Positions 24,035 to 30,343 of a DNA stretch of 39,957 nt are shown piece by piece. The DNA is from a virus. Under the pieces are notes generated by a model, which was not told where the DNA came from, did not search any database, and saw nothing but the letters and a program-made list of their open reading frames with translations. Numbering within the stretch: position 1 is the stretch's first letter; the number at the start of each line of letters is the position of its first letter. The stretch lies in IMG/VR virus record IMGVR_UViG_3300025039_000002, positions 1 through 39,957 of that record; one strand, written 5' to 3'. The position numbers and the translations under genes were made by a program.

Positions 24035-24287
24035 GGAACGGCTTCGTCAGATCGACCTTCGGCACCTCGACCATTTCGTCATAGCCGACCACATCCATCG
24101 GGCCCGGGCGCGCCGCATCCCAGACCCAAGGATCGTTTGCCCAGCGGCCCTTGATCGTCGTGACGCTGCCGATCCGGAACTGCACCCTGACACCATCCTC
24201 GATACCCGCTGGCCTGCCTGAGCCGTCGTGGGGGATGAAGCCTTCGCGGAGGGGCTGCGGGAGTGTGGAGCGGCCTTTGTAGCGCAT
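24027..24287 (-). CDS. Phage-type protein of unknown function, 86 aa
   Basis: Starts MRYKGRSTLPQPLREGFIPH (ATG at 24287). A beta-rich core (VRVQFRIGSVTTIKGRWANDP) is followed by an acidic C-terminal part (VVGYDEMVEVPKVDL). Codon use and the conserved look suggest a true gene. It heads the small minus-strand cassette between attP and the lysis genes. No family recognised. Confidence 0.65.
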   Translation of the reverse strand: MRYKGRSTLPQPLREGFIPHDGSGRPAGIEDGVRVQFRIGSVTTIKGRWANDPWVWDAARPGPMDVVGYDEMVEVPKVDLTKPFRA

Positions 24288-24334
24288 GGCAGGAATGTAG
24301 CGCGGCGGGCGCGTGACGCAAGAAGGTGCCATCA

Positions 24335-24345
24335 AGACAGGGGTC
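24335..24345. repeat. Arm-type repeat, left copy
   Basis: AGACAGGGGTC, repeated exactly at 24532-24542 on the other side of the attP core, with similar flanks (ACG and then a GACCTC/GAACCTC block). Tyrosine integrases bind short arm-type sites on both sides of the core, so these are candidates. Function inferred. Confidence 0.5.
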
Positions 24346-24458
24346 GACGGTTCGCAATGGACCTCTGACCGTGAACGAAACGAGAATACCCATCATTCTG
24401 TGAAGGCCGCGCCCCCGGCAAGCGACGGAAAACCGCCATGTGCAGCGAGGGGAAGCGT

Positions 24459-24504
24459 CTTCGGGAGGCAGGGGCCGGAGGTTCGAATCCTCTCTCCCCG
24501 ACCA
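24459..24504 (+). other. attP core: 3' half of tRNA-Pro(CGG)
   Basis: The sequence from CTTCGGGA to ACCA folds as the 3' half of a proline tRNA. It has the anticodon loop TTCGGGA (CGG anticodon), the 3' anticodon strand GGCAG, a GGAGG/CCTCT T-stem around TTCGAAT, the acceptor strand CTCCCCG, discriminator A and CCA. The 5' side of the anticodon stem does not pair (GCGTC against GGCAG), so it is not a complete tRNA gene. It lies 57 bases beyond the integrase stop. Integration here would restore the host tRNA gene. Confidence 0.88.
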
Positions 24505-24531
24505 ACTTTTCCGCCATTCTTGAGGCGAAAC

Positions 24532-24542
24532 AGACAGGGGTC
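24532..24542. repeat. Arm-type repeat, right copy
   Basis: AGACAGGGGTC, identical to 24335-24345, 28 bases from the attP core on the integrase side. Confidence 0.5.
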
Positions 24543-24560
24543 CACGCTCCATAGTGAACC

Positions 24561-25562
24561 TCACGCCCGCTTGCCGATGGCGTTTGCCACCGAACGAAGG
24601 TGGCCCGGGCTGAACCTCGCATAGTGCTTTTGCGTGGTGCGATCGTCGTCGTGACCCATGAATTGCGCCAGTTCCGCCATGTTGACGCCCGCCTCGGCTG
24701 CCCAGACCGCGCCGGTATGCCGGAGCGTGTACGGCGTTGCGTGGACAGTGCTCCTTTCGGATGCAGCCTGAAACGCCTTCTTGATGCTGCCGACCTGCTT
24801 GCCCCCGCGCTCGATGACATATTCGCAGGTTCGCGCTTTATGGGCATCCTGCAGCACGATCAGAAGATCGTCACTGATCGGGACGATGGTTCTGCGCTTC
24901 GAAGTCTGCGCCCTCCCAGGCGGGCGATAGTCGATCTGCCGGCGCATGAAATCGACCCGATCCCATGTCAGATCGAGGATCGCGGATGGCCGCGCGACGG
25001 TGTGTAGCCCCAGCATGACGTAGACGCGCGCATGGTCGGCGCGCACTGCGGCGAAGAAGCGGTCGAATTCGGCCCGGGTGAGGTGGCGGGTCTGCCGTTC
25101 CGGCGTCGCGGGCAGCCAGATCGTCTGGCTTGTCGAGATATGCCGCTCGCCCCTCGCCCACTTGAGCGCGGTCGAAAGCTGCAGGAGCTCGTAGCGCGCA
25201 GTCGAATCGGCCACGGCGCGCGAGCCCCTGTATTTGCGGCACATCGGCTCATCGATCAGGTCCGGGTTCACCTCTGACCAGAACGACTTCATCGCCTTCG
25301 ATGCATCCTGGCGTCGACCATGCGAAGGCTTCTCCGCGATCGATGCCAGGTAGCCGCTCATGATCCGGGCCACGGTCCACGGTGAACCATCATCGCCTGC
25401 TTCCCAGAGCTTTCGGGCTTCCGCCTCGGCGCTCTGCCGATCTTTCGAGGCGAGCTGGCGGCGGCGGCGGATGACCTTTCCTGTGTCGTTGGCCTCGCGC
25501 CAGACGAGCGCGAATCCGCCTCTGAGCTGCTGGACGGAGTATTCTCGTTGCTCGCCTGACAT
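24561..25562 (-). CDS. int: Tyrosine integrase, 333 aa
   Basis: Catalyses site-specific recombination between attP and the tRNA-Pro attB. Catalytic residues are visible: R191 (HTVARPSAILDL), R281 with H282 (TPYTLRHTGAVW), H304 (FMGHDDDRTT) and Y314 (QKHYARF). N-terminal arm-binding and SAM-like core-binding regions precede them. I chose ATG 25562, which has GGAGAG at the right distance, over the longer frame from 25619. The N-terminal coding region overlaps the excisionase frame by about 205 bases. It is the last gene of the leftward operon. Confidence 0.95.
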   Translation of the reverse strand: MSGEQREYSVQQLRGGFALVWREANDTGKVIRRRRQLASKDRQSAEAEARKLWEAGDDGSPWTVARIMSGYLASIAEKPSHGRRQDASKAMKSFWSEVNPDLIDEPMCRKYRGSRAVADSTARYELLQLSTALKWARGERHISTSQTIWLPATPERQTRHLTRAEFDRFFAAVRADHARVYVMLGLHTVARPSAILDLTWDRVDFMRRQIDYRPPGRAQTSKRRTIVPISDDLLIVLQDAHKARTCEYVIERGGKQVGSIKKAFQAASERSTVHATPYTLRHTGAVWAAEAGVNMAELAQFMGHDDDRTTQKHYARFSPGHLRSVANAIGKRA

Positions 25563-25738
25563 TCGTATCTCTCCACTTCGGCCGCGCTGATGCGGATAAG
25601 CGCACCCGGACGAAAGCATTGCAAGTCGCCGCTGCGAATCAGCTTGTAGATCAGCCCGTCGCTGCAGCCCCAGCGTTCGGCCAGCTGGGGGACCGAGAAC
25701 GGGCGCCGGTCTAGGTCGGGTTGGGCAACCGCAGTCAT
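25358..25738 (-). CDS. xis: Excisionase-type HTH protein with long tail overprinted on int, 126 aa
   Basis: ATG 25738 (MTAVAQPDLDRRPFSVPQLA). Residues about 14-56 form a MerR/AlpA-like winged helix (FSVPQLAERWGCSDGLIYKLIRSG, then LQCFRPGALIRISAAEVERY) typical of phage excisionases. The remaining 68 residues are Ser/Ala/Arg-rich low complexity read through the start of int in another frame. The functional domain is complete before the overlap, so the tail may be incidental. The protein probably bends attP DNA and directs excision. Confidence 0.8.
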   Translation of the reverse strand: MTAVAQPDLDRRPFSVPQLAERWGCSDGLIYKLIRSGDLQCFRPGALIRISAAEVERYECQASNENTPSSSSEADSRSSGARPTTQERSSAAAASSPRKIGRAPRRKPESSGKQAMMVHRGPWPGS

Positions 25739-25766
25739 CCCCGCCCGCCCTGTAGTGCGCGGATGG

Positions 25767-25934
25767 TCATGTCCGTTCCTCTCGAATCGCAAGCAGGATG
25801 GTGAGGCCGATTGCGGCGATTGAGTTCATGCCGGGTTGCCAAGGTGCGACTCCGCCCCACGCCGCGAGTGCGAAATCCATGAGGGTCAGCGAAAGCCAAG
25901 TTGCAAAGAACCGCACAACGTCCCGGCCCCTCAT
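25767..25934 (-). CDS. Small membrane protein, 55 aa
   Basis: ATG 25934 (MRGRDVVRFFATWLSLTLMD) in an ATGA overlap with the upstream micro-gene. Two hydrophobic segments, FFATWLSLTLMDFALAAW and MNSIAAIGLTILLAI, with a short loop, then a charged end. It lies in the integration/excision operon just before xis. No family recognised. Confidence 0.65.
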   Translation of the reverse strand: MRGRDVVRFFATWLSLTLMDFALAAWGGVAPWQPGMNSIAAIGLTILLAIREERT

Positions 25935-26035
25935 GTCCGGGGCTTCAGCAGCGGGCGCGTTCTGTCGTCCGGCTCGGGCGTCCACGCTTCCAGCTCCGCC
26001 ACAAGCACCGCATCCATCTTGTCAGTCGGTTGCAT
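25931..26035 (-). CDS. Micro-protein, 34 aa
   Basis: ATG 26035 inside the end of the upstream gene, TGA in an ATGA overlap with the next. Acidic start (MQPTDKMDAVLVAELEAWTP) and basic end. The double overlap supports it. No function can be given. Confidence 0.55.
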   Translation of the reverse strand: MQPTDKMDAVLVAELEAWTPEPDDRTRPLLKPRT

Positions 26036-26492
26036 CGGTAGGCTCCTTGAGGGCGGCGGCGATAACCTGAACGGCGGCGTGATGGCTCATGTGTTCGAGC
26101 GATCCGCGATCTGCGTCGGTCCTGCATTGGACGAGGTGCTTACGGACAAGCCCGAAAGCCGCCTCCAACCGCGCCAACCTGTCAGCCTCGGGTGCTTCGG
26201 TGGCGTCAACGGTGGTGGGCGCATCGGGAGCAAGACTGCTGTGGCCGCATCCATATTCGCGAGCGACTGGTGCTTCGGTGGGGCGCGAGGCGAGGGCGGC
26301 GGAGAGCTTATTCATCTCGTGGCAGATAGCGTTGGCGCTTTCCTCCGAAGCGATGTTGCCGAACCGCGCGAAGTGCCGTTCACCATCCCAGATGAACCAG
26401 CGCGGGCCGACTGTCGAAGTCTGCCCTTCGACATGAAACCGGGGCTTGCGCTCCACCGCCCCCACATCCCCCAAGTTTTCACTTCGATCCAT
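26022..26492 (-). CDS. Phage-type protein of unknown function, 156 aa
   Basis: ATG 26492 with AAGGAG upstream. The N-terminal 60 residues have a small beta domain (PRWFIWDGERHFARFGN followed by EESANAICHEMNKL), a pattern common in phage proteins that accompany recombination genes. A variable linker and a C-terminal helical region (RLARLEAAFGLVRKHLVQC) follow. It is the first gene downstream, in operon order, of the TnpB insertion; its ribosome binding site lies 30 bases from the tnpB start. Confidence 0.75.
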   Translation of the reverse strand: MDRSENLGDVGAVERKPRFHVEGQTSTVGPRWFIWDGERHFARFGNIASEESANAICHEMNKLSAALASRPTEAPVAREYGCGHSSLAPDAPTTVDATEAPEADRLARLEAAFGLVRKHLVQCRTDADRGSLEHMSHHAAVQVIAAALKEPTDATD

Positions 26493-26538
26493 GGCTCGGC
26501 TCCTTGTTGGCGGTTGAATTTCGTGGTAAAAAGCTGTT

Positions 26539-27720
26539 GTGTTTCGGACCCAAAAATACCGGCTCTATCCCACTGATCAGCAGGCCCAAGTTCTTGCGAA
26601 CTTCGCCGGAACTACGCGGTTCGTTTACAATCTCGCCCTCGAACAGCGCCGCGACTTTTGGCGTCAGTTTCTTCGCGAGACCGGCAGGCATTTGAATTAT
26701 GTCACGCAGGGTCGACAGGTCACTCAACTTCGCCAAGAGTGCGATTGGATAAGAGAGACGCCGGCTGACTTTCTGCACTGCGCCTTGCGAGACCTGGATA
26801 AGGCGTTCGCCAAATTCTTTCGCGGCGGCGGGTTCCCCAAATTCCGCAAGGCGGGCGTGACGGACAGCTTCGAGATAAAGGCGCGGTACGTTCAAGTTCG
26901 CGCGCTGAACACGAAGTGGTCGCAGATACTCATACCCAAGCTGGGGTGGGTGAAGTTCCGAGATTCGCGCCGCAGGGATGGGGACCTTCGCTCTGCTCGT
27001 GTGATCAGTGACGATGGCAGATGGTTCGTCTGCATTGGCGTTCGAAACGAACACGTTGCTCCGGCCTCGTGCCTCCCCGCTGTAGGCATTGATCGAGGGG
27101 TCACGCTGGCCGTTGCTCAGTCCGATGGTCGGGCAATGAGCATCCCGGCAGAACTCAACCTTCTCGCGATCAAGGCAGGGAAGGCCAAACGAGTCCTTTC
27201 CAGAAGAAAGCGAGGCTCCCGCAGATACGAAGCTCAGCGCAAGGTCGCTGGTGCTATCATCGCTAAGGCGGCCCGCATTCGCTGGGACTGGCAGCAAAAA
27301 CTGACCACCGACATAGTCCGCCAATACGGAACGGTTGTGCTGGAGGATCTCAAAACCCGCAACATGACGGCAAGAGGGCGTGAAGCCGGAGCCGCTCAAA
27401 AGCGCGGACTCAATCGCGCGATCCTGAACATCGGTTGGTACAGCATCGAGCTGATGCTCACCTACAAGCTCGAAGAACGCGGCGGGACGCTCATCAAGAT
27501 CAATCCCGCCTTTACCTCGCAGACCTGCTCGGCCTGTGGCACAATCGACAAGGGGAGCCGCGAGAGCCAAGCGCGCTTCGCTTGCCTGCATTGCGACCAC
27601 GAAATGAACGCCGACCACAACGCTGCGATCAACATACTCCGCCAAGGCCTGGCGGGCGTGGACGGTGGCGGTTACGCCCCGGATGAAGCGCGAACTACTC
27701 AACCTCGCCTCGCGGCGTAG
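26539..27720 (+). CDS. tnpB: TnpB RNA-guided nuclease (IS200/IS605-type OrfB), 393 aa
   Basis: GTG start (FRTQKYRLYPTDQQ, the usual TnpB beginning). The RuvC-like site is intact: D185 in GIDRGV, E269 in VVLEDL, and D359 in NADHNAA. A zinc ribbon C330/C333...C349/C352 lies between. The length is normal. TnpB proteins cut DNA guided by an RNA made from the element's own 3' end. There is no TnpA transposase nearby. The gene runs against the surrounding leftward operon, so it is an insertion. Intact catalytic residues argue against a TldR-type nuclease-dead repressor. Confidence 0.93.
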   Translation: MFRTQKYRLYPTDQQAQVLANFAGTTRFVYNLALEQRRDFWRQFLRETGRHLNYVTQGRQVTQLRQECDWIRETPADFLHCALRDLDKAFAKFFRGGGFPKFRKAGVTDSFEIKARYVQVRALNTKWSQILIPKLGWVKFRDSRRRDGDLRSARVISDDGRWFVCIGVRNEHVAPASCLPAVGIDRGVTLAVAQSDGRAMSIPAELNLLAIKAGKAKRVLSRRKRGSRRYEAQRKVAGAIIAKAARIRWDWQQKLTTDIVRQYGTVVLEDLKTRNMTARGREAGAAQKRGLNRAILNIGWYSIELMLTYKLEERGGTLIKINPAFTSQTCSACGTIDKGSRESQARFACLHCDHEMNADHNAAINILRQGLAGVDGGGYAPDEARTTQPRLAA

Positions 27721-27727
27721 GGGAGGT
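27600..27727 (+). ncRNA. Possible omegaRNA (guide RNA scaffold) at the 3' end of tnpB
   Basis: In this family the guide RNA scaffold overlaps the 3' end of tnpB and ends just beyond its stop. Here a hairpin spans the stop: CGCC (27706-27709) with GGCG (27714-27717) around TCGC, enclosed by ACCTC (27702-27706) pairing with GAGGT (27723-27727). The guide would be the bases after about 27728. Boundaries are a guess; only the hairpin is seen. Confidence 0.3.
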
Positions 27728-27940
27728 CGACGCATCCCCGGCACTGTGGCGGAGGACTGAGATAGCTGCGGGCAGATGCTTGAGCGCGTCGAAGGCTTCG
27801 GGCGCGTGGGTCATGGCCTGAAAGAACTTCCCGTTGGCATAGGCGTATTCTTCGCAGTCCTGTCCGGTTTCGAGGTCTTCGATTAGTGGCAGGGCCTTCG
27901 CCAATTCATCCGCCAGCGAGTTTGTGTCAGTCTGTTCCAT
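27695..27940 (-). CDS. Small phage-type protein, 81 aa, C-terminus altered by the tnpB insertion
   Basis: ATG 27940 (MEQTDTNSLADELAKALPLI). It overlaps the ASCH gene by 14 bases. A helical acidic protein; EDLETGQDCEEYAYANGKFF and APEAFDALKHLP are clear coding stretches. Its last eight codons and stop are antisense to the end of tnpB, so the original C-terminus was probably replaced when the element inserted. Function unknown. Confidence 0.72.
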   Translation of the reverse strand: MEQTDTNSLADELAKALPLIEDLETGQDCEEYAYANGKFFQAMTHAPEAFDALKHLPAAISVLRHSAGDASTSPTPRGEVE

Positions 27941-28367
27941 GGGGGCTGTCCTTGGTGGGGGTGGGCGTGAAGAACCCGAGCGCGCCCTTGCAGGGGATCG
28001 GTTCCGCGAATATCTCGGGGTTTCGCAGCACAAAGCCGTAGCGCCCGAAGAACCACGGGCTGTCCGAATGCTCGACGCAATCGACAATCTCGACAGAGCC
28101 GACGATACATCCGCCAGCAGCGCGCATCATGCGATACGTGTCAAAGTGCGCCTTGGGCTGGCCTCCTGCCGCGCGGTAGATCGCGCCGACCGTCTCGCCA
28201 TCATCCGCGACACCAGCCATGCTCCACCACTTGCTGGCGTGAAGCAGAACCTTGCCGCGAAACTTGGTTGGCCAATCCCGGTTCTCAATGTCCTTGCCAG
28301 CGTGAAGGATTGCCCACCACCACGGCGCACGAACCGAAATCGCTTTGAGGCCGGTTATGCCGCTCAC
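27927..28367 (-). CDS. ASCH domain protein, 146 aa
   Basis: Begins SGITGLKAISVRAPWWWAIL, followed by GKDIENRDWPTKFRGKVLLHASKW and later GGCIVGSVEIVDCVEHSDSP and WFFGRYGFVLRNP. The I-S-(V/I)-R-xPW(A/W) start, the ENR and KVLIHAS motifs mark the ASCH fold (a PUA-like RNA-binding barrel). Phage ASCH proteins are common, and some family members hydrolyse modified nucleosides. Specific activity here is unknown. ATGA coupling to the previous gene at 28364-28367. Confidence 0.85.
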   Translation of the reverse strand: MSGITGLKAISVRAPWWWAILHAGKDIENRDWPTKFRGKVLLHASKWWSMAGVADDGETVGAIYRAAGGQPKAHFDTYRMMRAAGGCIVGSVEIVDCVEHSDSPWFFGRYGFVLRNPEIFAEPIPCKGALGFFTPTPTKDSPHGTD

Positions 28368-28966
28368 GCCCTATCCCCCTGTGCTGCTTGCTGGCGGATG
28401 GCGGCGGCATCGTATAACGGGGTGTGCGTCCAACCTTCCGGCGGATCACTGCACGGATCGCAGGAATGCAACTCTTCCTCGCCGTTAGGGCCATGGAAAA
28501 TCCACGCACGAGGAACCGCCCCTCGCACCCCCTCGGGCTGCGGATCGGTGGGGGTCTGCGGTTGGAGGGCGGCGGCATCCAGTGCGGTGAAGGCCTTGAC
28601 GACCCGTTCGTAGGCGGCGTGGATAGCCTCGGTTTCGAAAGCCCGCTCGACCAGCATCCTTGCTGACAGCCCGTGCAATGCGTCTCCAAGCGCCTCCACG
28701 ACTGCCGGGGTGGATTGGCGGAGGTCGGCGCGGAGAGAACGGTGAACGTCAGCCGCGTGGCGCAGATCGCGCGAACCGGACGCCGCCTGGAAGAAGCCGT
28801 GGTCCGCCCACCAGTTGCAGGTGATCGAGCCGGTTTCCTCTGAGATGGACTGGATAACGCCGAGATTCCAAAACGGCTTTCCGCGATGGACTACAGGATC
28901 GCCAGCCATGAAGGGCCGCGCTCGCTGGCTCACTTCTACCGTGGGTGTGTCTGTCTGTTGGGTCAT
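28364..28966 (-). CDS. Phage-type protein with modular composition, 200 aa
   Basis: Start at ATG 28966 (MTQQTDTPTVEVSQRARPFM) with GAGGAATC upstream. An alternative ATG at 29011 has a better GGAGGGGG and a TGATG overlap with the upstream gene. The N-terminal part (GDPVVHRGKPFWNLGVIQSI then ETGSITCNWW) looks like a small SH3-like barrel of the kind seen in phage hypothetical proteins. A helical middle and a C-terminal Gly/Pro-rich part (AWIFHGPNGEEELHSCDPCS) follow. No function assigned. Confidence 0.72.
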   Translation of the reverse strand: MTQQTDTPTVEVSQRARPFMAGDPVVHRGKPFWNLGVIQSISEETGSITCNWWADHGFFQAASGSRDLRHAADVHRSLRADLRQSTPAVVEALGDALHGLSARMLVERAFETEAIHAAYERVVKAFTALDAAALQPQTPTDPQPEGVRGAVPRAWIFHGPNGEEELHSCDPCSDPPEGWTHTPLYDAAAIRQQAAQGDRA

Positions 28967-29010
28967 GGTGATTCCTCGAATGGGGGTGGTCGGGCTGCCT
29001 CGGTGGACCA

Positions 29011-29157
29011 TCACCCCCTCCCAAACAGTCGAGCGAAGAACCCCGGCTGCTCCATCGGCTTGAGCCGACCGTGCTTCATCATCCGCAGGCTCGCGTCCTG
29101 CGACGCGCGGGGCATCGTCCAGTTGTCCGGGCGGCTTGATCGGAAGGAGCGGCTCAT
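29011..29157 (-). CDS. Basic micro-protein, 48 aa
   Basis: ATG 29157 in an ATGA overlap with the upstream gene's stop. Rich in arginine and methionine (MSRSFRSSRPDNWTMPRASQ, ending FFARLFGRG). The stop makes a TGATG with a candidate start of the next gene. Supported by overlaps only. Confidence 0.55.
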   Translation of the reverse strand: MSRSFRSSRPDNWTMPRASQDASLRMMKHGRLKPMEQPGFFARLFGRG

Positions 29158-29795
29158 GACGCGGGCTCGTCGGTGTCAGCCGCCTCACCGCCCTCACCCG
29201 GCGCCAAAGCCTCGCGCCTGGCAGTCAGGGCCGCACGAACCGACTGCGCGAGATCGGGCCGGTCCTCATCCCAATCCTCGATCACCGTCGAAGGTTTGCC
29301 CCCGATGTAGGCGTCGAGCTTTTCGAGGTCTGGCGCGCGTTCGATGTTGGCGATGATCTTGTCGGCGGCGTCGCGCGCGGGGTCGCCGGCTTGTTCGATC
29401 ACCAGAGGCTTCACCTTGTGCGGCTTGCGGCTGCCATTCGTCGCGGTGAGCATCATCAGCTTCTCGCTTTCGATGTGGCTCATGTGGCTGATGCGGATTC
29501 CGCCGACTTCCATGCCTGCCCACTTGACCGAGGCGTCACGGTAAAGGGTCAGGCTGCGTCCGACGTATTTCGAGGAGTCCGGACCCCAGCCCTGCACCAA
29601 GACACGGCTCATCGACTTGCAGGGGCGGAAAGCCTTGTCGCTTCCCTCGAAGAAAATGCTGACCGGCTGCTCCTGCCCGCCGCTGATCCGCACATCGCGG
29701 ATGGTGATATTCATCGGCCCGGCGATCAAATCGTCGGCGTTGATCTGGTCGCTGCGAGGGACAATCACTTGGCTCATATCGGTGGTCGTGTTCAT
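29154..29795 (-). CDS. Conserved phage recombination-region protein, 213 aa
   Basis: Residues 1-130 form a beta-rich domain (DDLIAGPMNITIRDVRISGG, VSIFFEGSDKAFRPCKSM, WGPDSSKYVGRSLTLYRDAS, GGIRISHMSHIESEK). The C-terminal part is helical and acidic. I recognise the type from alphaproteobacterial prophages, where it lies beside YqaJ exonucleases, but cannot name a family with certainty. By position it could be an ssDNA-binding or annealing partner; no RecT, Erf or Rad52 motif is seen. ATGA overlap with the HNH gene stop. Confidence 0.75.
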   Translation of the reverse strand: MNTTTDMSQVIVPRSDQINADDLIAGPMNITIRDVRISGGQEQPVSIFFEGSDKAFRPCKSMSRVLVQGWGPDSSKYVGRSLTLYRDASVKWAGMEVGGIRISHMSHIESEKLMMLTATNGSRKPHKVKPLVIEQAGDPARDAADKIIANIERAPDLEKLDAYIGGKPSTVIEDWDEDRPDLAQSVRAALTARREALAPGEGGEAADTDEPAS

Positions 29796-30343
29796 AGGTG
29801 GCTCCAGTTTCTTCGTGATCTGATGAGGCAGATAGCTCCGGGGGTGACCCCGTATTGTGCGGCGAGACGGACACCGGAACCGTAGGTTTTTGGCGCATCG
29901 AGGATTGCTCGCACGTCGTCCTCGGAGAGCTTGGCGCCGCCGTGAGCTTGGCCGCGCGGTGTGCGCTCCGGCTTCGTGCTGCGCCCGTGTCGTTCGCCCA
30001 TCGCCCTCGTGCCGTGCAGAAGGCAGTCGGCCATGTTTTCCTTGCGAGTGGCCCAGCGGAGATTGGTGGCGCGGTTGTTCGAAGGATCGCCATCGCCGTG
30101 AGCCGCCTGATGTTCAGGGCTAGGCACAGGGCCGTGGAAGGCTTCGCAAACCAACCTGCTGATCTGCTTCCGGACCTGCTTGCCGCTGGATAGCGTTATG
30201 AGCGAATAGCCCTTGTTGCTGATCCAAGGCTTCAAGACCTTCGGAAGGTGCCCGTTGACGCTTTCGACGATCCGCCGAACGCGCCCGAGATTACTCACCT
30301 CGTATGCCGGGAAGCCGACAATCGCGCGCCACTCCTCGTTCAT
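29792..30343 (-). CDS. HNH homing-type endonuclease with NUMOD4, 183 aa
   Basis: The start at ATG 30343 gives MNEEWRAIVGFPAYEVSNLG, a NUMOD4 DNA-binding motif. An HNH_3 core follows (EHQAAHGDGDPSNNRATNLR with histidines at 78 and 82, and WATRKENMADC). A C-terminal helix-turn-helix-like region (LSEDDVRAILDAPKTYGSG then RLAAQYGVTPGAI) may recognise DNA. Free-standing HNH genes of this kind are often selfish. It is fitted between two early genes with ATGA overlaps on both sides. Confidence 0.9.
   Translation of the reverse strand: MNEEWRAIVGFPAYEVSNLGRVRRIVESVNGHLPKVLKPWISNKGYSLITLSSGKQVRKQISRLVCEAFHGPVPSPEHQAAHGDGDPSNNRATNLRWATRKENMADCLLHGTRAMGERHGRSTKPERTPRGQAHGGAKLSEDDVRAILDAPKTYGSGVRLAAQYGVTPGAICLIRSRRNWSHL

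Noticed and set aside
24421-24504. A complete tRNA-Pro gene
   Set aside because: Only the 3' half is tRNA-like. The bases before CTTCGGGA do not pair with the 3' anticodon strand and there is no D-arm or 5' acceptor, so it is an attP core and not a gene.
24508-24530. Hairpin CGCC/GGCG with flanking T and A runs as a terminator after int
   Set aside because: The stem is only 4 bp with an 8-base loop, and no T run follows on the minus strand, so it is too weak to call.
26507-26538. Precise left end of the tnpB element and its target-adjacent motif (a TTGAAT lies at 26513)
   Set aside because: There is no TnpA, no second copy and no empty site in the window, so the boundary and motif cannot be fixed from this sequence.
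28749-29356. Open frames on the plus strand opposite the leftward early genes
   Set aside because: They are antisense to a chain of overlapping minus-strand genes with ribosome binding sites, and the translations have no domain.
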